64,000 bases of DNA from Burkholderia pseudomultivorans (lineage in GTDB: Bacteria > Pseudomonadota > Gammaproteobacteria > Burkholderiales > Burkholderiaceae): the NCBI RefSeq assembly GCF_001718415.1, contig NZ_CP013378.1, positions 682,001-746,000 of the forward strand, read 5' to 3'. A program made the position numbers and the translations under genes. Under the pieces are notes generated by a model. That model did no database searches and was not told the DNA's origin. It worked only from the letters and a program-made list of their open reading frames with translations. Positions 35,108-43,315 of the stretch are shown piece after piece; within the stretch, counting starts at the first letter, position 1; every line of letters begins with the position of its first letter.

Positions 35108-36148
35108 ATGCAGACTCGAATTGGCAGATTTCTATTTTTGGTGATGGGCGTATGTGCCTGTTCGATAACCTTTTCTGCAGAACCGACCTTGTCGAATCCT
35201 TTGTTTTCCAAGCAGCGCCCGTGGTGCATCGGTCGCTTTGTGTTTGATCGGCCAGTCGCTAGCGAAATTACAGATCAGAGATATGCATATTGGGGAAATA
35301 AGTTGGAGGCCCAGCATAACGTGTCGTCTGCCGAATATCAATCCAAAATTGACAGGTTGGAAAAGAAACTTCGTACCGAAAGGCGGTTTGATCCAGAAAA
35401 TCCAAAAAATCAATATAATCCTGTCTGGCTAGAGAGAGAAACTTCCCCGACCAAATATTCCCGCGTTTTTGCTTATCAAGAAGGCATCGCAAAGGCTGCG
35501 AAATTGCCTTTTGATACGGAAGGCTATATTTTCGAGCGTAACACCTTATTCCATACGACAGGGTCGTTTGGTGCAAGTGGTTTGGACAAGTTTGAACCTG
35601 TTTACACGGATCTCTACCGGCGTATCAAGGCTCGCGACAACTGGTCCGTGCCGACAGAACCGGGATTCTGCTTCGACGGAGGAATTGCTACGGGGTCGTC
35701 GACTTCCACCGAAGAGGTCAGCCAGTCGTTCGCATTGATGCCAGGTCGGCCGGCGCTGCTCGTGATCCAGATGCGGGACTCTGTCAGCCAGGATCAGGGT
35801 CGACCACTAACCAAGACGCTTCCCGACTTGCGCGCGAAGATGGACCAGATCTCGAGCGGCAGCTACCGCATTTTGCGGCAAGGCAAGCGCACGGTGGCCG
35901 GGATGGACGCCGAGGAAGTGCTGTTCGCGCTGAAGGAAGGTGAGATCACGTCGTACCGCTTCTACCTGCTTGCGCCGGGCGACCCCAGCACGCTGGCAAA
36001 GCCGCATACGGCCATCCAGCTGTTGCTCGGTGCCAGCAGTCCCGACGCGAAGCTCGAAGAGGCGACGTCGCCAGTCGACGAGGCAGGTGCGTTGCAAACG
36101 TGGGACGCGCTGTTGAACAGCCTGCGGCTGCGGCCCGGTGCGGTGTAA
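35108..36148 (+). CDS. T6SS immunity protein, Tli4 family (copy 2)
   Basis: 346 residues, same length and layout as copy 1. The signal region and first about 55 residues are close to copy 1, residues about 60-150 are strongly diverged (for example KIDRLEKKLRTERRFDPENP against KVGGLESDLKTKKRIDPGNR), and from about residue 172 on the two are almost identical. No intact effector precedes it. It may be an orphan immunity gene that protects against a rival's variant effector. Confidence 0.75.
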   Translation: MQTRIGRFLFLVMGVCACSITFSAEPTLSNPLFSKQRPWCIGRFVFDRPVASEITDQRYAYWGNKLEAQHNVSSAEYQSKIDRLEKKLRTERRFDPENPKNQYNPVWLERETSPTKYSRVFAYQEGIAKAAKLPFDTEGYIFERNTLFHTTGSFGASGLDKFEPVYTDLYRRIKARDNWSVPTEPGFCFDGGIATGSSTSTEEVSQSFALMPGRPALLVIQMRDSVSQDQGRPLTKTLPDLRAKMDQISSGSYRILRQGKRTVAGMDAEEVLFALKEGEITSYRFYLLAPGDPSTLAKPHTAIQLLLGASSPDAKLEEATSPVDEAGALQTWDALLNSLRLRPGAV

Positions 36149-36166
36149 GCGAGGCGGCCATGCGAC
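35621..36166 (+). repeat. Direct repeat, copy 2
   Basis: Second copy of the 546-bp repeat, offset by 1674 bp from copy 1. Its near identity suggests recent duplication or gene conversion in this half of the immunity genes. Confidence 0.85.
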
Positions 36167-36204
36167 TAGTGGCGTCGCAATATGTATCTTACATCGAGAT
36201 CTAA
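36160..36204 (+). pseudogene. PAAR gene remnant with an in-frame 81-codon deletion
   Basis: Fourteen codons (MRLVASQYVSYIEI) after immunity copy 2. The first two codons equal the start of the intact PAAR gene and the rest align with its last 12 codons (LVASQSTSYTDV), so 243 bp corresponding to codons 3-83 are gone. The stop codon is kept. The product cannot fold as a PAAR domain. Confidence 0.75.
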
Positions 36205-36210
36205 GCCGAG

Positions 36211-36270
36211 AAGTGAGCCCAGCACCGCTACGGAAAATCGTCCAGTAGTGAAATCTGCGGGCTCACTTTC
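36211..36270 (+). terminator. Possible terminator after the immunity cassettes
   Basis: Inverted repeat AAGTGAGCCC (36211-36220) and GGGCTCACTT (36259-36268), perfect over 10 bp with a 38-base loop, followed by TCTT. The loop is long and the T-run short, so this is a weak candidate. It could also be a repeat remnant. Confidence 0.35.
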
Positions 36271-36448
36271 TTGACGGACCGATGTGCTCGGAAGGGCGCG
36301 AACTGGATATATTTGGGGGCGCGCCGGCTCGGCTGCGGCAAATGACCGGGGCGGTGCAATCAGCACACTCGCCTCGGCCGGATTGTTGCGTCACACGAGA
36401 CAAACGAGAACCGGGCGCCCGACAGTCACCTGCCCGACGCCCGTCCCC

Positions 36449-37279
36449 CTAACTCCGAATAAACGCCAGCAAATCGGCGTTGATCGTCTCGGCCTGCGTA
36501 GTCGGCATCCCGTGCGGGAATCCCGAATAGGTCTTCAGCGTGCCGTTCTTGACCAGCTTCGCCGACAACAGGCCCGAATCCTCGTACGGGACGATCTGGT
36601 CGTCGTCGCCATGCATCACCAGCACGGGGATCGTGGCGCGCTTGAGGTCCTCGGTAAAGTCGGTCTGCGAGAACGCGACGATGCCGTCGTAGTGCGCCTT
36701 CGCGCTTCCCATCATGCCTTGCCGCCACCAGTTCCAGATCACGCCCTGCGACGGCTTCGCACCGTCGCGGTTGTAGCCGTAGAAGGGGCCCGCCGGGATG
36801 TCGTAATAGAACTGCGCGCGGTTGGCCGCCAACTGCGCCTGCAGGTCGTCGAAGACCTGCTTCGGAAGACCGCCCGGATTGCTTTCGGTCTTCACCATCA
36901 GCGGCGGCACCGCGCTGATCAGCACCGCCTTGGAGACGCGGTCCTCCCCGTGACGGGCAACATAGTGAATGACCTCGCCGCCCCCGGTGGAATGGCCGAC
37001 ATGGACGGCATTCTGCACGCCGAGATGCTGGACGACTGCCGCCACGTCGTCGGCATAGTGGTCCATGTCGTGGCCGTCCCATACCTGACTGGAGCGTCCG
37101 TGGCCGCGCCGGTCGTGCGCGACGACGCGATAGCCTTGCGCCAGGAAAAAGAGCATCTGGGCATCCCAGTCGTCGGCGCTGAGCGGCCAGCCGTGGTGAA
37201 AGAAGATGACCTGGGCGTCCCGCGGCCCCCAGTCCTTGTAGAAAATGTCCACGCCGTCCTTCGTCGTCACATAACCCAT
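36449..37279 (-). CDS. Alpha/beta hydrolase, non-haem chloroperoxidase-like
   Basis: 276 residues. Triad candidates are Ser in VGHSTGGGE, Asp in [10 protein letters not shown] and His in FPHGMPTTQ. The oxyanion region [17 protein letters not shown] and the DRRGHGRS motif match the non-haem chloroperoxidase/perhydrolase group. GGAGAA precedes the ATG at 37279. Its promoter (37410-37440) is of the MerR type with a 19-bp spacer and lies in the region shared with the divergent merR gene, so it was probably activated by that regulator. Confidence 0.9.
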   Translation of the reverse strand: MGYVTTKDGVDIFYKDWGPRDAQVIFFHHGWPLSADDWDAQMLFFLAQGYRVVAHDRRGHGRSSQVWDGHDMDHYADDVAAVVQHLGVQNAVHVGHSTGGGEVIHYVARHGEDRVSKAVLISAVPPLMVKTESNPGGLPKQVFDDLQAQLAANRAQFYYDIPAGPFYGYNRDGAKPSQGVIWNWWRQGMMGSAKAHYDGIVAFSQTDFTEDLKRATIPVLVMHGDDDQIVPYEDSGLLSAKLVKNGTLKTYSGFPHGMPTTQAETINADLLAFIRS

Positions 37280-37409
37280 GTTCGTTTCTCCGGTGAAATG
37301 CACAAGCGTTCAATCGGTGATGCGTGTCCCGGCAGTGTCCGCGACCGCCCGACGTCGAGTTTCGCCCCGCTGCGGTCGAAGCGGCTCGCTGGCTACGTTG
37401 CCGACAACT

Positions 37410-37440
37410 ACTCTAGGATTAAAGTTAACCTTAAGGTCAA
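37410..37440 (-). promoter_or_regulatory. MerR-type promoter with 19-bp spacer (hydrolase)
   Basis: Read on the minus strand: -35 TTGACC (37440-37435), a 19-bp spacer, -10 TAGAGT (37415-37410). The spacer carries a near-perfect dyad TTAAGGTTAACTTTAA with one mismatched pair. Over-long 19-bp spacers with a central dyad are the hallmark of promoters activated by MerR-family proteins. The -10 is about 130 bp before the hydrolase ATG. It sits 20 bp before the merR start codon, so it could also autoregulate merR. Confidence 0.8.
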
Positions 37441-37588
37441 TAATTTTTTCAGGTGCCGTATGAAGATCGGGGAACTGGCGAAACTCAGCGGGCTGACGGC
37501 CTCGCGTATCCGCTTTTACGAGGCGGAGGGCCTGATCACCGCAGTCGAACGCAACGCGAACGGCTATCGCGACTATGCGCCCGAGGCA

Positions 37589-37593
37589 GTGTG
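37589..37593 (+). repeat. Target-site duplication, left copy
   Basis: GTGTG directly before the IS2-type element; the identical pentamer follows the element at 38930-38934. This shows simple transposition into merR with no later rearrangement. Confidence 0.85.
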
Positions 37594-37657
37594 TGGAGCA
37601 GCCCCCTGAAACGCCGGACACAGTCACCCACTTACAATAACGGGTAGGCATAAGACT

Positions 37658-38053
37658 GTGTTTTTGACTAACACCAGGCAGGAAGTGATGGAAGTGTTGA
37701 CGGGCCCGGAGCGCCGGCGGCGCTGGACGGCGGAGCAAAAGCTGGCGATGGTTCGCGAGAGTTTCGAACCAGGGAAGTCGGTTTCGATGGTCGCGCGGCA
37801 GCACGGCGTGAACCCGAACCAGCTGTTCCACTGGCGCAAGCTGTACCAGGATGGGAGCCTGTCAGCGGTCAAGGCTGGCGAGGAAGTGGTTCCGGCCTCA
37901 GAGCTGGCCGACGCGCTCAAGCAGATTCGCGAGCTGCAACGGATGCTCGGCAAGAAGACCATGGAGAACGAGATTCTCCGCGAAGCAGTCGAGTACGGCC
38001 GGGCAAAAAAATGGATAGCGCACTCGCCCTCGCTGCCGGAGGACGACCAGTGA
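37658..38053 (+). CDS. IS2-type transposase OrfA
   Basis: 131 residues with a helix-turn-helix ([41 protein letters not shown]) and a coiled coil ([30 protein letters not shown]). It overlaps OrfB by 43 bp; the A7 run at 38005-38011 is a good -1 frameshift site for making the OrfAB transposase. Confidence 0.9.
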   Translation: MFLTNTRQEVMEVLTGPERRRRWTAEQKLAMVRESFEPGKSVSMVARQHGVNPNQLFHWRKLYQDGSLSAVKAGEEVVPASELADALKQIRELQRMLGKKTMENEILREAVEYGRAKKWIAHSPSLPEDDQ

Positions 38054-38898
38054 AACTGGTTTGTGAAGTTCTCGGCGTGTCGCGCTCGAACGTATCGGCA
38101 CGACTGTCGCGTCCGGCGACGTGGCGCGATGGCCGTCAATCGCGGCAGACGGACGATGCGAGCGTGGTCGAGGAAATCCGCCGAGTCGTCGGCGATTTGC
38201 CCAGCTATGGCTATCGCCGGGTGTGGGGCTCGCTGCGCAATGAACGCATTGCTGCCGGACAGGTGCCGTTCAATGCGAAGCGCATCTATCGCATCATGCG
38301 CACTCACGGTCTGCTGATGCAACGGCGTCCAGCCCCGCCTCGGCCGCAACGTCGGCACGATGGCAAGGTGGCCGTCGCGCGCAGCAATCAGCGATGGTGC
38401 TCGGACGGCTTCGAGTTCCGCTGCGACAACGGCGAGCCGCTGCGGGTGACGTTTGCGCTGGATTGCTGCGACCGAGAGGCGATGAGCTGGGCAGCCACGA
38501 CAGCAGGTCACAGCGGCGACATCGTGCGCGACGTGATGCTGGCTGCAGTGGAAAATCGGTTTGGCAACGAACTGCATACCCCGTCCGAAATCGAGTGGCT
38601 GAGCGACAACGGTTCGGGCTACACGGCCGACGACACGCGCCGGTTCGCAGTGGCCATCGGCCTGAAGCCATTGACCACACCGGTGTGCAGCCCACAAAGT
38701 AATGGGATGGCAGAGAGCTTCGTGAAGACGATGAAACGCGACTACGTCGCCTTCATGCCGAAGCCGGACGCAGCGACTGCCGCACGCAACTTGGCCATCG
38801 CGTTCGAGCATTACAACGAGAAGCATCCCCATAGCGCGCTGAAATACCGCTCGCCTCGCGAGTTCCGGCGCTCGATGGATTCAGCAACCTTAGTGTGA
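38011..38898 (+). CDS. IS2-type transposase OrfB
   Basis: 295 residues in the -1 frame relative to OrfA. DDE catalytic residues are seen in [25 protein letters not shown] and [16 protein letters not shown], with C-terminal [14 protein letters not shown] typical of IS3 transposases. The ATG at 38011 is the last base of the slippery A run, so both independent and frameshifted synthesis are possible. Confidence 0.9.
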   Translation: MDSALALAAGGRPVKLVCEVLGVSRSNVSARLSRPATWRDGRQSRQTDDASVVEEIRRVVGDLPSYGYRRVWGSLRNERIAAGQVPFNAKRIYRIMRTHGLLMQRRPAPPRPQRRHDGKVAVARSNQRWCSDGFEFRCDNGEPLRVTFALDCCDREAMSWAATTAGHSGDIVRDVMLAAVENRFGNELHTPSEIEWLSDNGSGYTADDTRRFAVAIGLKPLTTPVCSPQSNGMAESFVKTMKRDYVAFMPKPDAATAARNLAIAFEHYNEKHPHSALKYRSPREFRRSMDSATLV

Positions 38899-38929
38899 TG
38901 CCGTGTCCGGGATTACAGGGTCAACTCCA

Positions 38930-38934
38930 GTGTG
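38930..38934 (+). repeat. Target-site duplication, right copy
   Basis: GTGTG directly after the IS2-type element; pairs with 37589-37593. Confidence 0.85.
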
Positions 38935-39297
38935 GATGCTGGAAATCATCGCCAGCGCGCAGAATGCCGGCTTCTCGCTCGACCAGATCCGCACCCTGCT
39001 GCCGCTCGGGGCGGGAAACTGGCAGCACGACGAACTGGTCGCCGCGCTGAGGCGGAAGGTCGCCGAAATCGAGAACATGCAAAAACGGCTCGAGGAAAAC
39101 CGTGTGCATCTGCTCGCCGCGATCAAGAGCATCGAAGAGCGGCCGATGGACCAAACATGTTCGGACAGGACGAAGTGGGTGCTCGACCGCCTGCGGGAGG
39201 AGGGTGTGATGACGACCCCGGAAAGGGCGCGTCGCAAGGATTGAACGGCCCGGATCGAGAGCGTCGCGGACAGCGGAGACTTTCCCGGTTCGACCGC

Positions 39298-39328
39298 TTG
39301 ACCTTCAAGTTGACTTTAATCTTAGAGT
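39298..39328 (+). promoter_or_regulatory. MerR-type promoter with 19-bp spacer (decarboxylase-like operon)
   Basis: -35 TTGACC (39298-39303), 19-bp spacer (39304-39322), -10 TAGAGT (39323-39328). The spacer contains TTCAAGTTGACTTTAA, closely similar to the dyad before the hydrolase. It starts 54 bp after the merR stop and about 75 bp before the ATG at 39404. Confidence 0.8.
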
Positions 39329-39403
39329 GCTGACCGATACGCGCGATACCGGCGTGTCGAGCGCACTGCGCGCCGGGTTAAACATGGAGAAAGGTCAGCG
39401 AAC

Positions 39404-40318
39404 ATGGACAGGCCGTACACACTGGTCGATTTTGGGCCGCACAAGGTCGAAGTGCCGAAGGGCGGCTACTACGACCGCTACCGGATGAACCCGAACCTCG
39501 ACGAGGTGGCCCGGGATCCCGCCGCGGGAAATATCGACTATTTCCGCAGGATTCCGAAGCGCCTGGTCGAATCGCGCGTCGGGCCGACCTGGGCGCCCAA
39601 CTTCTACTACCGCACCAGCAATGTCCAGGTGCTGTTTCTCGCGCCGTTGTCGCGACTGCGGGCGATGCTGCCGCAGCCGCTCGAGCCGCTGCGCGCGTTC
39701 CCCGGCTATGGGCTGGTGGCGCTGACGTTCTTTTCGTACGCCGTATGCGACAACGATCCGTATGACGAAGCCTCGGTTGCGGTCGTGATCCGCCGACCCG
39801 GTGCACGCGGTTCCCATGCGCTGGAACTGCTCGACGCGATGCGCCGCCGCAGTTTCTTCGCGCATGTGCTGGCGCTGCCCGTCACCACCGAAATCGCGCG
39901 GGTGCGCGGCGTATACGGCTATCAGCTGCCCAAGTGGCGCACCGCGATCGACGTGAGCATCAACGCCGACGTGCGGGCCCGTATCGACGCCCCGGACGGC
40001 ACGTCGGACCTGATCCTGCGCGCGCCGCTGCCGGCCTTGCGCGAGGCCGTGCCGCAATCGCGGATGGGCACGACGACGATGATCAACCGCGTCGACGGGG
40101 AATGGCATCAGTCGGTCGTGCAGACCAACACGCTGTCGTTCGCGCAGCGGCTGTTCCCGCGCGACGTGACGCTGACGCGCAACGGCGGTCCGCTGAGCCA
40201 GCTGCTCGACGGGCTCGGCGTATCGACCATGATGCGCCTGGACGTCGTCAAGGACGCCCAGATCGTGCTGAACCTGCCCACGCCGCTCGACGGTTTCGGG
40301 CGTGATGCCGGACAGTGA
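39404..40318 (+). CDS. Acetoacetate-decarboxylase-family protein
   Basis: 304 residues. The beta-rich ADC fold is recognised by VLFLAPLSRLRAMLP, GYGLVALTFFSYAVCDNDPYDEASVAVVI, and GVYGYQLPKWRTAIDVS, where the Lys may form the Schiff base as in true acetoacetate decarboxylase. Many relatives are not decarboxylases, so the reaction is uncertain. Start has GAGAAAGG upstream. It forms an operon with the next gene (24-bp gap) under the MerR-type promoter at 39298. Confidence 0.75.
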   Translation: MDRPYTLVDFGPHKVEVPKGGYYDRYRMNPNLDEVARDPAAGNIDYFRRIPKRLVESRVGPTWAPNFYYRTSNVQVLFLAPLSRLRAMLPQPLEPLRAFPGYGLVALTFFSYAVCDNDPYDEASVAVVIRRPGARGSHALELLDAMRRRSFFAHVLALPVTTEIARVRGVYGYQLPKWRTAIDVSINADVRARIDAPDGTSDLILRAPLPALREAVPQSRMGTTTMINRVDGEWHQSVVQTNTLSFAQRLFPRDVTLTRNGGPLSQLLDGLGVSTMMRLDVVKDAQIVLNLPTPLDGFGRDAGQ

Positions 40319-40342
40319 GCGCAGCCACGTGAGGAGATATCG

Positions 40343-41593
40343 ATGACCGCTGCCGCTCCAGACTATGACCTCGTCGTGTTCGGCGCGACCAGCTTCGTCG
40401 GCCAGATCCTGACGCGATATCTTGCCGAGCACGTCGCGGCGCAGGGCGCAACGCTGCGCTGGGCCATTGCGGGCCGGTCCGCGGCGAAGCTCGACGCACT
40501 CAGGCATTCGCTCGGCGCGGCGGGGCAATCCTTGCCCGTCATCGTCGCGGACGCGGCCAGCGACACCGCATTGCGGGCCTTGTGCGCGCAGACCCGGGTG
40601 GTTGTCTCCACGGTCGGTCCGTACGCGCTCTACGGCGAACCGCTGATCAAAGCATGTGTGGAAAGCGGCACCGACTACTGCGATCTCACCGGCGAGACGC
40701 TGTGGATCAAAAGGATGATCGGGCGATACGAGTCCGCGGCCCGCAACAGCGGGGCGCGCATCGTGCATTGCTGCGGTTTCGACTCGGTCCCGTCGGACAT
40801 GGGCGTGTGGTTCTTGCAGCAGCACGCGGTGCGCCAATACGGGGCGCCTGCCACCCGCGTCAAGATGCGCGTCAAGGTGCTCAAGGGCGGCGCCTCGGGC
40901 GGCACGGTCGCGAGCCTGATCAACGTGATCCAGGAGGCGGCTGCCGATCCGGCCGTGCGCAGGACCTTGCTCGACCCCTATGCGCTATGTCCCGACGGGC
41001 ACGGCTTCAAGCTGCGCCAGCACTATGTCGGCGCCGCGCAGTTCGATCCCGCGTTCGACGCGTGGATTGCCCCGTTCGTGATGGCGGCGATCAACGAGCG
41101 CGTCGTGCACCGCACCAACGCGCTGTCCGGCAATGCGTATGGCGGCGCGTTCGCTTATGACGAGGCCATTTTGACGGGGCCCGGCCTCAAGGGGCGTCTC
41201 GCCGCGCTGGCGACCGTGGCGGGGCTGGGCGCGTTCATGGCGGGCGTCGTCGTCGGCCCGGTGCGCGCCGTCATGCAGCGCTTCCTGCTGCCGAAACCGG
41301 GCGAGGGCCCGAGCCCCGCGGCGCAACTCGCCGGCCGCTACGATCTGCGGTTCTTCGGCCAGACCGACGACGGAAGGACGATCCGCGCGAAAGTGACCGG
41401 CGATCGCGATCCGGGGTATGGCTCGACCGGCAGGATGCTCGGCCAGGCGGCGATCAGTCTCGCGCAGGATCTCGTCGAGAACGGCGTGAAGGTCGGGCGG
41501 CCGGGTGGCTTCTGGACGCCGGCGACGATATTCGATGAACGTTTCGTCGAGCGCCTGGCTCGTCATGCGGGCGTGCGCTTCGCGCTGATCTGA
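40343..41593 (+). CDS. Saccharopine-dehydrogenase-like NAD(P)-binding reductase
   Basis: 416 residues. Rossmann start DLVVFGATSFVGQILTRYLAEH, then IAGRSAAKLD, STVGPYALYGEPLIKACVESGTDYCDLTGE and HCCGFDSVPSDMGV, the typical pattern of trans-acting enoyl reductase/saccharopine-dehydrogenase-like proteins. A hydrophobic segment near residues 290-312 (LAALATVAGLGAFMAGVVVG) may associate with membranes. These enzymes often reduce lipid or polyketide double bonds. GAGGAG precedes the ATG. Confidence 0.8.
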   Translation: MTAAAPDYDLVVFGATSFVGQILTRYLAEHVAAQGATLRWAIAGRSAAKLDALRHSLGAAGQSLPVIVADAASDTALRALCAQTRVVVSTVGPYALYGEPLIKACVESGTDYCDLTGETLWIKRMIGRYESAARNSGARIVHCCGFDSVPSDMGVWFLQQHAVRQYGAPATRVKMRVKVLKGGASGGTVASLINVIQEAAADPAVRRTLLDPYALCPDGHGFKLRQHYVGAAQFDPAFDAWIAPFVMAAINERVVHRTNALSGNAYGGAFAYDEAILTGPGLKGRLAALATVAGLGAFMAGVVVGPVRAVMQRFLLPKPGEGPSPAAQLAGRYDLRFFGQTDDGRTIRAKVTGDRDPGYGSTGRMLGQAAISLAQDLVENGVKVGRPGGFWTPATIFDERFVERLARHAGVRFALI

Positions 41594-41596
41594 CGG

Positions 41597-41632
41597 GCGG
41601 ACGTTGCCGGCGTCGAGATCGGCAGCGTCCGC
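41597..41632. terminator. Hairpin between convergent genes, possible terminator
   Basis: Arms GCGGACGTTGCCG (41597-41609) and CGGCAGCGTCCGC (41620-41632) pair at 12 of 13 positions with a 10-base loop, 4 bp after the reductase gene stop. There is no T-run, so terminator function is uncertain. Confidence 0.4.
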
Positions 41633-41744
41633 GCCAGCGCGAAGCGGGGGTGTTTCAAGTGCGGCCGGTCTCGAACATAAAGACGCCGCAGCCGGCGGCA
41701 CGCGATGTCATGACGCTTCGCGACGCAGAGCGCCGCCGCGACCG

Positions 41745-42428
41745 TCACAGCAGCGATGCGACCTGCGCAGCCGTTGCCTTGGCGGACTGCGGGTTTTGCC
41801 CGGTCACCAGCCGGCCGTCGGTGACGACTTTCGATACGAACGGCAGCAGGGCCTTTTCATATAGCGCGCCGCGCCGTTCCATCTGCTCTTCGGCGTTGTA
41901 CGGCACTTTCCTGGCGACGCCGGCGAGCACTTCCTCGGTCCACGAGTAGCCGGTGATGCGGCGTCCGGCGACCAGCAGCGAGCCGTCCGACAGCGTCGTA
42001 TTGAGCAGACCGCAGTAGCCGTGGCAGACCGACGAGACGATCCCGCCGCGCTCGTAGATGGCGCGCGTGATCCGCTGCAGGCCCGCGTCGTCGGGAAAGT
42101 CCCACATCACGGCGTGTCCGCCCGTGAAGTAGATCGCATCGAAGTCCGCCGGATCGATCTGGTCGGGCCGCGCGGTGGTCGCCAGCAGCGTCTGGCGATC
42201 CTTGTCGGTCAGCCACGCTTTCACCGAAGCATCGGCCAGCGGCCATTTGAGCGAGCGCGGCTCCAGCGGCGAGACGCCGCCTTTCGGGCTGACGAGCCGC
42301 TGGTCGTATCCCTTCTCGGCGAAGATGTGCCATGCATGGGTCAGCTCGGACAGCCACAGGCCGGTCGGCTCGGCCTGGTCCGCATAGTTGGCGACGTTGC
42401 TGACGACGTGCAGGATGCGTTTGGTCAT
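41745..42428 (-). CDS. DJ-1/PfpI-family protein (Hsp31-like)
   Basis: 227 residues. The nucleophile elbow SSVCHGYCG (Cys about 135, His next to it), the FTGGHAVMWDF motif and E-containing GLWLSELTHAW place it in the DJ-1/PfpI class 1 amidotransferase-like group that includes Hsp31/glyoxalase III. Members detoxify methylglyoxal or act as chaperones. The start at 42428 has GGGAG. Its promoter at 42533-42563 is of the MerR 19-bp type, which ties it to the hydrolase and decarboxylase-like genes. Confidence 0.88.
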   Translation of the reverse strand: MTKRILHVVSNVANYADQAEPTGLWLSELTHAWHIFAEKGYDQRLVSPKGGVSPLEPRSLKWPLADASVKAWLTDKDRQTLLATTARPDQIDPADFDAIYFTGGHAVMWDFPDDAGLQRITRAIYERGGIVSSVCHGYCGLLNTTLSDGSLLVAGRRITGYSWTEEVLAGVARKVPYNAEEQMERRGALYEKALLPFVSKVVTDGRLVTGQNPQSAKATAAQVASLL

Positions 42429-42532
42429 GTTGTCACTCCCTGTCGATCTCCACCGGAACCGTCGCCGATGCGTACGAACCTTGGCATGCCGCGTGTTCGT
42501 GTTCCTCTTCGCGGTCGCGGGCGACAGTCGTG

Positions 42533-42563
42533 ACGATAACGTTGAAGTCAGGGTGAAGGTCAA
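42533..42563 (-). promoter_or_regulatory. MerR-type promoter with 19-bp spacer (DJ-1/PfpI gene)
   Basis: Read on the minus strand: -35 TTGACC (42563-42558), 19-bp spacer, -10 TATCGT (42538-42533). Shared with the other two sites are the TTGACCTT start and the ACTT(T/C)AA core at the same offset. It overlaps the last codon region of the upstream tetR gene, so the DJ-1 gene has its own promoter. About 105 bp to the ATG. Confidence 0.7.
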
Positions 42564-43207
42564 GGCCTTTCGACGCGCCGCGCCGTCGCTGCGGCGTCCG
42601 CCGACTGCAGCCCGTCCAGCAGCGTCGTCAGCGCGTCTTCGATCGCATGATCGCCGACTTTCCCCGGCACCAGCCGCCCGTCGATCGCCAGCATCGTCAG
42701 GCCGTGAAGATGCGCCCAGCAGGCCGTCGCCTGGCCGAGCGCCGAGCGCGGCCGGATCGTGCCTTCGCGCTGGCCGCGCTCGAGGACCTCGACGACCAGC
42801 CGGAACGGCGCCTGCGTGCGCGGATCGAGATGGGTATCGGACGGTTCGCCCGCGTCCGCGTTGAACATCAGGCGATACAGATCCGGATGCGCGGCACCGA
42901 AGCCCAGGTGCGCATAGGCCAGTGCGGTCAACTGCGCGGGCGCATCTGCGGCCGGATCGAGCGCGGAGACCAGCGCGTCGCGCAGGCGATCGAAGCCGAT
43001 CAGCGCCAGCTCGTGGAGCAGCGCCGTCTTGTCCGGGAAATGCCGATAGGGCGCGGAGTGGCTCACCTCGGCTCGCCGCGCGACTTCGCGCAGCGTGAAC
43101 TGCCAGCCTTGCTGCTCCTGCAGCAGGTCGAGCGCCGTGTCGATGATCGCGCGGCGCAAGTCGCCGTGGTGATAAGGCCTGGGCTCGTCCAGCGTATCTG
43201 ACGTCAT
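42560..43207 (-). CDS. TetR-family transcriptional regulator
   Basis: 215 residues. The N-terminal helix-turn-helix runs RRAIIDTALDLLQEQQGWQFTLREVARRAEVSHSAPYRHFPDKTALLHELA, followed by a TetR_C-type ligand domain with AYAHLGFGAAHPDLYRLMF. It is divergent from the aldehyde dehydrogenase gene, whose promoter it probably represses. The start at 43207 lacks a good ribosome site; an in-frame ATG at 43240 has GAGG upstream and would add 11 residues. Confidence 0.88.
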   Translation of the reverse strand: MTSDTLDEPRPYHHGDLRRAIIDTALDLLQEQQGWQFTLREVARRAEVSHSAPYRHFPDKTALLHELALIGFDRLRDALVSALDPAADAPAQLTALAYAHLGFGAAHPDLYRLMFNADAGEPSDTHLDPRTQAPFRLVVEVLERGQREGTIRPRSALGQATACWAHLHGLTMLAIDGRLVPGKVGDHAIEDALTTLLDGLQSADAAATARRVERP

Positions 43208-43220
43208 GTAGAAGGAGTCT

Positions 43221-43241
43221 AATGTTGACAGGGGATACATT
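43221..43241. promoter_or_regulatory. Candidate TetR operator between tetR and aldehyde dehydrogenase
   Basis: Palindrome AATGT...ACATT (5-bp arms, 21 bp total). A related sequence, GTTGACA followed by TACAT, recurs at about 43268-43284. Two similar boxes in a 108-bp divergent region suggest binding by the adjacent TetR protein. Confidence 0.45.
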
Positions 43242-43315
43242 CTGCCTCTACGATCCCGAATCATCAAGTTGACACTGTCTACATCAACCGAGCTTGCCTC
43301 GACAGGAGGTGCAGG

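Larger units (their letters stand above)
37594..38929 (+). mobile_element. IS3-family insertion sequence (IS2 type) inside merR
   Basis: 1336 bp. The left end TGGAGCAGCCCCCTGAAACG and the reverse complement of the right end, TGGAGTTGACCCTGTAATCC, form imperfect inverted repeats that both continue to CCGGACAC. It carries overlapping orfA and orfB with a seven-A slippery stretch. A perfect 5-bp target duplication flanks it, so insertion is probably recent and the element likely competent. Confidence 0.92.
37460..39244 (+). pseudogene. MerR-family regulator disrupted by an insertion sequence
   Basis: The first 44 codons (MKIGELAKLSGLTASRIRFY... to APEAV) encode the winged helix, and the rest (WMLEIIASAQNAGFSLDQIRTLL to ERARRKD) continues after the IS at 38930. 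Removing the IS and one copy of its 5-bp duplication restores a continuous frame of 147 codons, a normal MerR length. The helix-turn-helix and the dimerisation coil are otherwise intact. As it stands, translation from the first ATG stops at 37609 after five foreign residues. Three 19-bp-spacer promoters nearby are its likely targets. Confidence 0.9.

Noticed and set aside
36284..37609. Long plus-strand open frame ending in the merR start
   Set aside because: It is antisense to the hydrolase gene and only its last codons coincide with merR; the true merR start is the ATG at 37460.
38903..39244. A separate 113-codon regulator gene starting at 38903
   Set aside because: Its first ten codons come from the IS end; the rest joins exactly to the upstream merR half, so it is the back part of a disrupted gene.
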